A stretch of 12,664 bases of DNA from DASTHS01 sp035718085 (GTDB lineage Bacteria > Actinomycetota > Acidimicrobiia > Acidimicrobiales > Palsa-688). The notes under the pieces were generated by a model. That model had not been told where the DNA came from. It saw only the letters and a list, made by a program, of their open reading frames with translations, and searched no databases. The translations under genes and the position numbers were made by a program. Below, piece after piece: positions 1 through 5,599 of the stretch (within the stretch, counting starts at the first letter, position 1; each line of letters starts with the position of its first letter). The DNA is taken from contig DASTHS010000329.1 of NCBI GenBank assembly GCA_035718085.1, positions 1 to 12,664 of the forward strand. The letters are read 5' to 3'.

Positions 1-419
1 ACCTGGTCGAGAGCGGCCTGGGCTCTGGCGGGCAGTGCGGTTCTTCCTACACCGACTGGACGACGATCGCCCAGTCGCCCGGCCTCGACGTCCTGTCGTA
101 CCACGACTACTACCCGGCCGGCACGCTGCTCGGCGGCGACCAGTGGAACGGGGAGGCGCTGCGCATCTCCCAGGCGCAGTCGGTCGACAAGCCGATCATC
201 GCCGGGGAGCTGGGCGTGGCCGGCTACGGATCGACCACCACCTCGGCCTGCCCGTCGCTCGCCGACCGCAGCGCCGACGTGGTCGCCAAGCTGACGGCGC
301 AGTACGCGGCCGGGTCGGCCGCCGAGCTGGTGTGGAACGCCGACCAGGGGCCGGTGTCGGCGTGCGCCTACGACGTGGTGCCGGGCGACCCGCTGCTCAG
401 CGCGCTGGCCCGGTTCTGA
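1..419 (+). CDS. Glycoside hydrolase (GH5-like), C-terminal fragment
   Basis: The reading frame is open from the window edge (first full codon at base 3) and gives the last 138 residues of a larger protein. It resembles the C-terminal half of a (beta/alpha)8 glycoside hydrolase of the cellulase/mannanase type (GH5 or a clan GH-A relative). Visible signs are an LSYHDYY segment (residues 31-37 of the fragment) and KPIIAGELG, whose Glu69 sits where the clan GH-A nucleophile lies at the end of strand beta-7. Later come an AAELVWN strand and several cysteines (residue 12, the SAC at about 81, the SAC near 120), which would suit a secreted, disulfide-bonded enzyme. The protein ends in Arg-Phe-stop. 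The signal peptide and acid/base Glu, if present, lie outside the window. The gene converges on the GT-C membrane protein with a 9-bp gap. The substrate is unknown; the hydrolase fold call is fairly safe, the exact family is not. Confidence 0.7.
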   Translation, partial: LVESGLGSGGQCGSSYTDWTTIAQSPGLDVLSYHDYYPAGTLLGGDQWNGEALRISQAQSVDKPIIAGELGVAGYGSTTTSACPSLADRSADVVAKLTAQYAAGSAAELVWNADQGPVSACAYDVVPGDPLLSALARF

Positions 420-435
420 CCGGCCGGCTCAGAAC
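413..435. terminator. Symmetric hairpin spanning two convergent stop codons
   Basis: The arms gttctga (413-419) and tcagaac (429-435) are perfectly complementary. The 9 bases between them contain the self-complementary ccggccgg, so the stem can extend with a single bulge. Each arm is the Phe-stop end of one of the two convergent genes, so one structure can serve transcripts from both sides. There is no T-tract, as is common in high-GC actinobacteria. Terminator function is inferred from position and symmetry. Confidence 0.5.
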
Positions 436-2228
436 GACCCGTCGACGGGCCCGGTGGCGCTCGGCAGCACCCGATAGAGCCGGAAGGTGGGGCACTGCGA
501 GTAGGTGAACGTGTGCACCAGGGTGGCCACGCCGGCGCCGTTGGCGTACACGCCCGGCAGGCGCTGGTCGATGGCGTCGGGCACCCCCACCGCCGAGGGG
601 TCGCTCACCAGCAGGTAGCGCACCCCCCGCGGATAGAGCGCACCGAAGCTGTGCACGAAGTCTTCGTCGTTGGGGATCCGGAACTGCGTCGGGTGCGCCG
701 AGTCCAAGATGACGTAGGGCACGCACTGCACGGCGTCGTCGACGGCGAGGGCGCCGTCTCCCAAGTGCATGGCGTCGAGCCGGGCGGCCAGGTCGCGCAT
801 CTGCGCCCACTTCTGGGCGGGGGCCGCCGCCCGGCCGTCGACGCTCGACGGCTGGAAGACGGGGGCGATGTAGAACCGCTCGTCTTTGGTGTGCGGCTGG
901 GCCGGGTCGGCGAGGGCACTGGCGGTGGTGGCGATGCCGGGGGCGGCGACGGCCACGGCCAGGGCGCCGAGCACCGCCCGCCGACCGGAGCGGGCCACCG
1001 CCCGCACCGCCCGTTCGGCGCGTGACCCGGTGCGCGCCGCGGGCACGGAGCGCTCGGCGAGCAGGGCGGCGGCGGCGAGCATCACCGTGAGGGGCACGGC
1101 GTAGACGTAGAAGCGCAACCAGTGGAAGGTGTCGCCGGCGGCGTAGAGCACCACCTCGCCGCCGAGCACCGATCCGAGCACCCCGGCCACCACCACCGGG
1201 CAGCCGTCGCGCCAGAACGACGCCCGCACCGCGGCCAGGCCCACGGCGATCAGCAGCAGCGGCGCCACGAACGTGATGTCGAACAGCGACCAGCCCAGCC
1301 GGGCGGAGACGGTGGCGCCGATGACGGCGCCGGCCTCTTTCACCTGGACCGAGTTGCCGTCGGAAGACGACACGTACTCGAGGGGGTGGCCGGTGATGAT
1401 CCAGCTGGTGGCCAACCAGACCACCAGGGCCAGCACGAAGGGCGCCACGAACACCACGCTGTCGGCCAGGGCCCGCTGACGGGCCAGCCGGAAGCCGGTG
1501 CGGCGGCCGCGACCGAACGACACGACGGCCACCGCCGCCGTGGCCCCGGCGGCGGCCAGGGCCCCCTCCGGGCGGGCCAGGTAGGCCAGGCCGACGGCGA
1601 GGCCGGCGGCGACCAACGACCCGGTGCGGTCGGTGGCGCTCCACCTGGCCAGGTGCCGCGCCGTCGCCAGCAGGCAGGCGATCAGCAGCATCTCGCTCAT
1701 GCCGTTGGCCGCGTAGATGGCGACCAGTGGGTGCAGGCAGAAGCACGCCAGCAGCCCGAGGCGCCACGGGCCCCGGGCGCCGAGCTCGGCGAGGAAGCCG
1801 TGCAGCTGCCAGGTGGCCACCCCGAAGGCCGCCGCCGACACGATCGCCGCCCCGTACGCGTCGGAGATCAGCACGGTGTGGGCGACACCGGAGAACAGGG
1901 TGATGGGCAGGTCGAGCAGCGACGGCAGGGGGTTCCACACGAAGCCGATGGCGGCCAGGTGATGGTCACGGCTGTGCAGCACGTAGTAGGCGTTGGCCAG
2001 GCGGGACAGCCCGTCGTCTTGGATCGTGTGGTAGCGCACGTCGAGCACCCAGCCGCCGACCAGGGCCCCGGCGGTGGCCAGCAGCGACACCACCAGCCGC
2101 TCGACGGTGACGACGGCCGCCCCGAACCGGGCGGCGCGCGAGCGGCCCGCCGACGGGCCGGCGCCGCCCGGCGCCACCTCGGGTGCGGCGGCCGCTGCGG
2201 GCGCCGGGGGGGCCAGCGTCGCTACCAC
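429..2228 (-). CDS. GT-C-type multi-pass membrane glycosyltransferase-like protein
   Basis: This is a 599-residue integral membrane protein. After an Ala/Pro-rich cytoplasmic N-terminus (about 1-38) there is a first helix near 44-62, followed by a loop with YHTIQDDGLSRLA (Asp71-Asp72). An acidic pair in the first extracytoplasmic loop is the catalytic signature of GT-C glycosyltransferases, which use polyprenyl-phosphate sugars. Further family-like segments are the ANGMSEMLLI helix (about 174-183), YLARPEG (216-222) and FHWLRFYVYAVPL (368-380). About ten hydrophobic stretches run to residue 435, followed by a soluble C-terminal domain of about 160 residues. The start is GTG at 2228; no strong ribosome binding site is seen. 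It is divergent from the processive GT2 gene and convergent with the hydrolase gene, which suggests a joint role in surface glycan assembly. It could equally be an uncharacterised membrane protein of the same fold; donor and acceptor are unknown. Confidence 0.72.
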   Translation of the reverse strand: MVATLAPPAPAAAAAPEVAPGGAGPSAGRSRAARFGAAVVTVERLVVSLLATAGALVGGWVLDVRYHTIQDDGLSRLANAYYVLHSRDHHLAAIGFVWNPLPSLLDLPITLFSGVAHTVLISDAYGAAIVSAAAFGVATWQLHGFLAELGARGPWRLGLLACFCLHPLVAIYAANGMSEMLLIACLLATARHLARWSATDRTGSLVAAGLAVGLAYLARPEGALAAAGATAAVAVVSFGRGRRTGFRLARQRALADSVVFVAPFVLALVVWLATSWIITGHPLEYVSSSDGNSVQVKEAGAVIGATVSARLGWSLFDITFVAPLLLIAVGLAAVRASFWRDGCPVVVAGVLGSVLGGEVVLYAAGDTFHWLRFYVYAVPLTVMLAAAALLAERSVPAARTGSRAERAVRAVARSGRRAVLGALAVAVAAPGIATTASALADPAQPHTKDERFYIAPVFQPSSVDGRAAAPAQKWAQMRDLAARLDAMHLGDGALAVDDAVQCVPYVILDSAHPTQFRIPNDEDFVHSFGALYPRGVRYLLVSDPSAVGVPDAIDQRLPGVYANGAGVATLVHTFTYSQCPTFRLYRVLPSATGPVDGSF

Positions 2229-2261
2229 GACCGCGCCTGTCGCATGGGCAAGAGGTTCGCC

Positions 2262-2295
2262 GGCACCGGTCGGCGATCCTGCCCCGACCGGCGCC
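2262..2295. repeat. Inverted repeat in the divergent promoter region
   Basis: In the 101 bp between the GT-C and GT2 start codons, ggcaccggtcgg (2262-2273) and ccgaccggcgcc (2284-2295) form 12-bp arms with one mismatch around a 10-bp spacer. The inner 8 bp on each side are perfect. Its location between divergent starts fits a regulator binding site or an mRNA hairpin in the GTG-gene leader. Chance is not excluded at this GC content. Confidence 0.35.
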
Positions 2296-2317
2296 CCGGT
2301 CGCCGGCGGGCACCCAC

Positions 2318-2323
2318 TACCGT
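2318..2323 (+). promoter_or_regulatory. Candidate -10 element for a leaderless GT2 transcript
   Basis: The hexamer taccgt matches the actinobacterial TANNNT -10 consensus and ends 6 bases before the ATG at 2330. That would place the transcription start at or next to the start codon. No Shine-Dalgarno sequence is visible before that ATG, which agrees with a leaderless mRNA, a common arrangement in actinobacteria. No convincing -35 element is seen. Confidence 0.4.
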
Positions 2324-2329
2324 TCGACC

Positions 2330-3826
2330 ATGCGCGAGGCCACCTGCTCGCCCGCCGAGGAGGCGGCGCGCCTGCGGGCCAGCATCTCCGGCCTGGCCGA
2401 CGGTCACCCGGAGCTCTCCGCCTCCACCCTGCTCACCCGCGGCCAGAAGCGATTCGGCGTGGTGGTGGGCGTCTACCTGGTCTTCGGGCTGATCACCGAC
2501 GCCGTGGCCACCGCCATCGCCGTCATGACCGTGGTGGTCACCTTCTACGCCGCCGTGGTCGTCGACCGCATCGCCCTCTTCGCCCGCTCACGACGGCCGG
2601 GGACGGTCGAGGAGGTCGGCGACGCCGAGGCGCTCGCCGTCCCCGACGACGCCCTGCCGGTCTACACGGTGCTGGTGCCCGCCTACCGCGAGCCGGAGAT
2701 CATCGCCACCCTGCTCGCCCACCTCGACCGGCTCGACTACCCCCGCGACCGCCTCGACGTGAAGCTCCTGCTCGAGGCCGACGACGACGCCACCATCGAC
2801 GCCGTGCGCGCCTCGGGCGCCGGCGACCACGTCGAGGTGGTGCTCGTGCCGCCGAGTGCGCCGCGCACCAAACCCAAGGCCCTCAACTACGCCCTCACCC
2901 TGGCGCGCGGCGAGATCGTCACCATCTACGACGCGGAGGACGAGCCCGAGCCGCTGCAGCTTCGGCGGGCGGCCGTCGCCCTGCGCCGGTCCCCGCCCGA
3001 GGTGGCCTGCCTCCAGGCCCGGCTGAGCTTCTCGAACGCCGGGCAGAACCTCATCACCAAGTGGTTCACCCTCGAGTACCTCACCTGGTTCGCCTACCTG
3101 CTCCCCGGCCTGGTCGACGTGGGCGCCCCGCTGCCGCTCGGCGGCACGTCGAACCACTTCCGCCGCGCCGTCCTCGACGAGCTCGGCGGCTGGGACCCCC
3201 ACAACGTCACCGAGGACGCCGATCTCGGCCTGCGCCTGGCCCGGGCCGGGTACCGCTGCGGCGTGCTCGACTCGGTCACCCTCGAGGAGCCCAACAACGA
3301 CCTGATCAACTGGGTCAAGCAGCGCTCCCGCTGGTACAAGGGCTACTTCCAGACCGCCCTGGTGCACCTGCGCCGACCGTCGCGGGTGCGGGCCGAGCTG
3401 GGCTGGGTGGGCTTCGCCCACGTGGTGCTGTTCGTGCTCGGCACGCCCCTGCTCGCCGCCCTGAACCCGCTGTTCTGGCTGATGACGCTGCTGTGGTTCC
3501 TCGGGCACCCCCACGTGATCAAGGAGGTCTTCCCGGGGCCTCTGTTCTACACCGGGACCCTCGTGTGGGTGTTCGGCAACTTCCTCGTCGCCTACCTCAC
3601 CATCCTCACGACCCGGCTGAGCGGTCGCGTGGAGCTGCTGTGGGCGGCAGTGCTGGTGCCCCTCTACTGGGTGATGATGTCGATGGCTGCCGCCAAGGCC
3701 GCCTACCAGCTGATCGTCACGCCGACGTTCTGGGAGAAGACCACCCACGGCCTGCACCTCCCCCACCACGCCACGGCCGGCGGCGGCGGGGCGCCAGCCG
3801 CCCCGCCCGGTGTCGCCCCCGGCTGA
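2330..3826 (+). CDS. Membrane-embedded processive family 2 glycosyltransferase (XagB/BcsA-like)
   Basis: This 498-residue protein is predicted to polymerise or transfer sugar from a nucleotide donor at the inner face of the membrane. Two helices (about 42-77) precede a GT-A domain (about 108-345), and about four helices follow (360-465). The synthase motifs are complete: the nucleotide-binding Asp in EADDD (149-153), metal-binding DAED (201-204), the catalytic-base TED (294-296) and QRSRW (331-335), a match to the QxxRW that binds the acceptor in processive enzymes. The length and helix layout resemble XagB-type polysaccharide synthases; there is no PilZ domain. The ATG at 2330 is preferred over an upstream in-frame ATG at 2183 because that extension overlaps the divergent gene and reads as Arg/Pro-rich noise. 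The tail after residue 482 is Gly/Ala/Pro-rich. Product identity (glucan, N-acetylglucosamine polymer or other) cannot be read from sequence. Confidence 0.87.
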   Translation: MREATCSPAEEAARLRASISGLADGHPELSASTLLTRGQKRFGVVVGVYLVFGLITDAVATAIAVMTVVVTFYAAVVVDRIALFARSRRPGTVEEVGDAEALAVPDDALPVYTVLVPAYREPEIIATLLAHLDRLDYPRDRLDVKLLLEADDDATIDAVRASGAGDHVEVVLVPPSAPRTKPKALNYALTLARGEIVTIYDAEDEPEPLQLRRAAVALRRSPPEVACLQARLSFSNAGQNLITKWFTLEYLTWFAYLLPGLVDVGAPLPLGGTSNHFRRAVLDELGGWDPHNVTEDADLGLRLARAGYRCGVLDSVTLEEPNNDLINWVKQRSRWYKGYFQTALVHLRRPSRVRAELGWVGFAHVVLFVLGTPLLAALNPLFWLMTLLWFLGHPHVIKEVFPGPLFYTGTLVWVFGNFLVAYLTILTTRLSGRVELLWAAVLVPLYWVMMSMAAAKAAYQLIVTPTFWEKTTHGLHLPHHATAGGGGAPAAPPGVAPG

Positions 3827-3839
3827 GCCGGCCCCGCCT

Positions 3840-4739
3840 CTAGCGCGACGGCGACGAGCTGGCCAGCTCCTTGGCCGCCTTCTCGATGTCGCTCTGGTAC
3901 TTGAGGAGGATGTGCAGGGTCGAGGTGGCCGTCTCCGCGTCGACGTTGCTGATGCCGAGCAGCAGCAGGGTCCTGGCCCAGTCGATCGTCTCCGACACCG
4001 ACGGCGCCTTCTTCAGCTCGAGACTGCGGATCGATCGCACGATGCGCACGATCTGCTCGGCCAGGCTGTCGCTCAGGCCGGACACCTTCGTCAGCACGAT
4101 CTCCTTCTCCCGCTCGATGTCGGGGTAGTCGATGTGCAGGAACAGGCAGCGCCGCTTCAGCGCCTCCGACAGCTCCCGGGTGTTGTTCGAGGTGAGGAAC
4201 ACGAGGGGGATCTGGGTGGCGGCCACGGTGCCGAGCTCGGGGATCGACACCTGGTAGTCGGAGAGGATCTCGAGCAGCAGGGCCTCGGTCTCCACCTCGA
4301 CCCGGTCGACCTCGTCGATGAGCAGCACGACCGGCTCCTCGGCACGGATGGCCTCGAGCAGCGGACGGGTGAGCAGGAACTCCTCGGAGAAGATGTCCTC
4401 CTCGATGTCGCTCCACTGCTCGCCGCCCGCCTCGGAGACCCGCTGGGCCTGGATGCGCAGCAGCTGCTTCTTGTAGTTCCACTCGTAGAGCGCCTTGCTC
4501 TCGTCGAGGCCCTCGTAGCACTGCAGGCGGATCAGCCGGCCGCCGGTGAGCTCGGCCACCGACTTGGCCAGCTGGGTCTTGCCGGTGCCGGCAGGGCCCT
4601 CGACGAGGATGGGCTTGCCGAGCTTCTGGGCGAGGAACACCACCCCGGCGATCGAGTCGTCGGAGAGGTAGTCGACCGACCGCAGCCCGTCGCGCACGCT
4701 CGCCGGCGACTCGAAGGGGGTGGTGGCGACATCGGTCAC
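3840..4739 (-). CDS. MoxR-family AAA+ ATPase (CoxD-like)
   Basis: This 299-residue ATPase is of the MoxR class, whose members act as chaperones in maturing metalloenzymes or surface complexes, usually with a VWA-domain partner. Visible are Walker A GPAGTGKT (48-55), a segment LQCYEGLDESKALYEWNYKKQL (72-93) typical of CoxD-like members, Walker B LLIDEVD (139-145), sensor-1 Asn in FLTSNN (181-186), arginine-finger region LKRRC (194-198) and a helical C-terminal lid with SVSETIDWA. The start is GTG at 4739: GAGAGGA lies 7 bases upstream, and the residues just beyond it are not MoxR-like, although the frame stays open to 4934. The downstream neighbour is the convergent GT2 gene, 13 bp away, so no VWA (CoxE-like) gene follows. 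Upstream lies a 329-bp gap with its own promoter candidate. Family assignment is firm; the client is unknown. Confidence 0.9.
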   Translation of the reverse strand: MTDVATTPFESPASVRDGLRSVDYLSDDSIAGVVFLAQKLGKPILVEGPAGTGKTQLAKSVAELTGGRLIRLQCYEGLDESKALYEWNYKKQLLRIQAQRVSEAGGEQWSDIEEDIFSEEFLLTRPLLEAIRAEEPVVLLIDEVDRVEVETEALLLEILSDYQVSIPELGTVAATQIPLVFLTSNNTRELSEALKRRCLFLHIDYPDIEREKEIVLTKVSGLSDSLAEQIVRIVRSIRSLELKKAPSVSETIDWARTLLLLGISNVDAETATSTLHILLKYQSDIEKAAKELASSSPSR

Positions 4740-4762
4740 GGGCGGGTCCTCTCGCAGGCGGG

Positions 4763-4780
4763 GGTGATCACCAGACGTTA
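4763..4780 (-). promoter_or_regulatory. Candidate moxR promoter with operator-like palindrome
   Basis: On the minus strand TAACGT (4780-4775) fits the TANNNT -10 consensus and would start transcription near 4768, giving a leader of about 30 bases that carries the GAGAGGA ribosome binding site. The perfect 10-bp palindrome ggtgatcacc (4763-4772) lies across the expected start point, where a repressor could act. No good -35 element is visible. This is inferred from pattern only. Confidence 0.4.
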
Positions 4781-4852
4781 CCGGCCGACACCGGGGCCCG
4801 GCGGGGTCGCTGCAAACGATGCCACTCGCAGGTCGCCGACCGCACGCCCGCG

Positions 4853-4902
4853 CCGAGGTGCCCGCGCCTGAGACGGGGAACGCCGGGTCGTGCTCACCTC
4901 GG
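4853..4902 (-). repeat. Degenerate third member of the hairpin family
   Basis: The arms ccgaggtg (4853-4860) and cacctcgg (4895-4902) are perfectly complementary and enclose 34 bases. The enclosed ggaacgccgg and following gtcgtg (from 4877) match the loop and adjoining arm of the two clear copies at 4921 and 4977. It is either a decayed copy or a relative with a longer loop. The link rests on a 10-base identity plus a partial match after it, so it is less certain than the other two. Confidence 0.4.
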
Positions 4903-4920
4903 TGCCGCCGGAGGCCACCG

Positions 4921-4962
4921 GTGACGCACAACACGCCCAGGAACGCCGGCGTCGTGCGTCAC
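4921..4962 (-). repeat. Conserved-loop hairpin, copy 1
   Basis: The 14-base arms gtgacgcacaacac (4921-4934) and gcgtcgtgcgtcac (4949-4962) enclose the loop gcccaggaacgccg. The outer 9 bp are perfect. Read as minus-strand RNA all 14 positions pair (12 Watson-Crick, 2 G-U), whereas plus-strand RNA would have two A-C mismatches. The functional molecule, if RNA, is therefore probably the minus-strand transcript, the strand of the flanking genes. The loop is identical to that of copy 2. There is no T-run, so it need not be a simple terminator. Confidence 0.7.
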
Positions 4963-4976
4963 GAGTGCGGGGCCGG

Positions 4977-5010
4977 CTCACATCACGCCCAGGAACGCCG
5001 GTGTTGTGAG
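4977..5010 (-). repeat. Conserved-loop hairpin, copy 2
   Basis: The arms ctcacatcac (4977-4986) and gtgttgtgag (5001-5010) pair at 9 of 10 positions around the loop gcccaggaacgccg, identical to copy 1. Compared with copy 1, the stem shows one two-sided change (G-C to T-A on the minus strand) and two wobble pairs turned into Watson-Crick pairs. One further change breaks a pair (A-A). It lies 58 bp after the stop of the tail-anchored protein gene and 14 bp from copy 1. Confidence 0.7.
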
Positions 5011-5068
5011 TCGAGGACCCGGGCCGAGCCGCTGCGGAGCCCAGCTGCGCGCTGGCGGAGCCGAGGGC

Positions 5069-5599
5069 CTACAGGTGTCGCACCACGGCGAGCAGCACGA
5101 GGAGCACGCCGATGGCGATCAGCACGGTCGAGAGGTTGGCGACCCACGGCTTGTCGAGGCTCAACTCGGCCACCCGCGCCGGCGGCTGGTCGCCCGCCGG
5201 CGTCGAGTCGGCCGGTGCCGTCGGGTCGGCGGCCGACCCGGCCCGCACCTGGCCGCCGCCTGCATCGGCAGCAGCGCCTCCCGTCGCCGTCTCCGCGCCC
5301 TCAGCTCCCCCAGGCCCAACAGCTCGCCCGCCCCCCGCACCTCCCCCGGGCCTCGCAGCTCCCGCAGGCCCCGCAGCCGACCCCGGCAGCACCAGACGGC
5401 CGACCACCCGGGTCGGAGCGGCGTCGTCGCCCGCCGGTCGCTCTCCCCCAGCCCCCGACCCGCCAGCCCCCGACCCGCCAGCCTCAGACTCCTCAGCCCC
5501 AGACCCGCCAGCCTCAGACCCGCCGGGCCCCGGCCGGTGGGGCTGTGACGAACCAGGCTGCGATCCGTCAGGCCCCGGCGAACCAGGTGGGGTGGGCAC
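5069..5599 (-). CDS. Low-complexity protein with C-terminal membrane helix, exosortase-linked
   Basis: I do not recognise this 176-residue protein. Residues 1-145 are Gly/Ala/Ser/Pro-rich, with GGSGA/GGSEA-type repeats at about 26-52. The end is a clear single membrane helix (about 152-173) preceded by LSLDKPW and followed by Arg-His-Leu. The C-terminal codons are strongly GC3-biased, as in real genes here. The repeat part uses many TCT, GCT, CCT and GGA codons, which suggests slippage-driven expansion. The GTG start at 5599 lies inside the exosortase gene (32-bp overlap), so translation is probably coupled. Downstream GTG codons at 5407 and 5248 are possible starts of a shorter form. There is no N-terminal signal peptide, so it is not a classical PEP-CTERM substrate, though the layout of a short motif, helix and basic residue is reminiscent of sorting tails. 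Its role is unknown; a tail-anchored partner is one option. Confidence 0.6.
   Translation of the reverse strand: MPTPPGSPGPDGSQPGSSQPHRPGPGGSEAGGSGAEESEAGGSGAGGSGAGGERPAGDDAAPTRVVGRLVLPGSAAGPAGAARPGGGAGGGRAVGPGGAEGAETATGGAAADAGGGQVRAGSAADPTAPADSTPAGDQPPARVAELSLDKPWVANLSTVLIAIGVLLVLLAVVRHL
5445..5534. repeat. 15-bp tandem repeat, six imperfect units
   Basis: Six consecutive 15-bp units begin at 5445, 5460, 5475, 5490, 5505 and 5520. The commonest forms are ccgccagcccccgac and ccgccagcctcagac, and the outer units are the most diverged. The period is five codons, so copy-number change keeps the reading frame of the low-complexity protein and only alters its Gly/Ser/Ala/Glu spacer length. Confidence 0.75.

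Larger units (their letters stand above)
4740..5068. other. 329-bp intergenic region with a hairpin cluster
   Basis: No credible gene lies between the end of the tail-anchored protein gene and the moxR start. The moxR frame stays open through part of it, but its composition does not look coding. The region holds the moxR promoter candidate at its left end, three inverted repeats (4853-4902, 4921-4962, 4977-5010) and a short perfect hairpin, ccagc/gctgg (5041-5055), 14 bases after the upstream stop codon, which may be part of a terminator. Confidence 0.6.

Noticed and set aside
2183..2329. Upstream ATG at 2183 as the GT2 start
   Set aside because: The added 49 residues are Arg/Pro-rich, overlap the divergent GT-C coding region and include the promoter candidate; the ATG at 2330 begins a normal-looking N-terminus.
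2330..3826. Assignment of the GT2 as cellulose synthase BcsA
   Set aside because: There is no PilZ domain and no bcsB or other cellulose genes nearby; the motifs only support a processive GT2.
3819..3831. Short hairpin ccggc-tga-gccgg at the GT2 stop codon as a terminator
   Set aside because: It is only 5 bp with a 3-base loop in GC-rich sequence, and chance occurrence is likely.
4740..4934. N-terminal extension of the MoxR protein up to 4934
   Set aside because: The extra 65 residues do not resemble MoxR, they overlap hairpin copy 1, and the GTG at 4739 has a GAGAGGA ribosome binding site at ideal spacing.
5445..5534. Tandem repeat as a CRISPR array or minisatellite outside genes
   Set aside because: Units are 15 bp with no spacers and lie in frame inside an open reading frame.
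5069..5599. Tail-anchored protein as a canonical PEP-CTERM substrate
   Set aside because: There is no Val-Pro-Glu-Pro-type motif, no N-terminal signal peptide and only a short basic end, so the call was kept as unknown.
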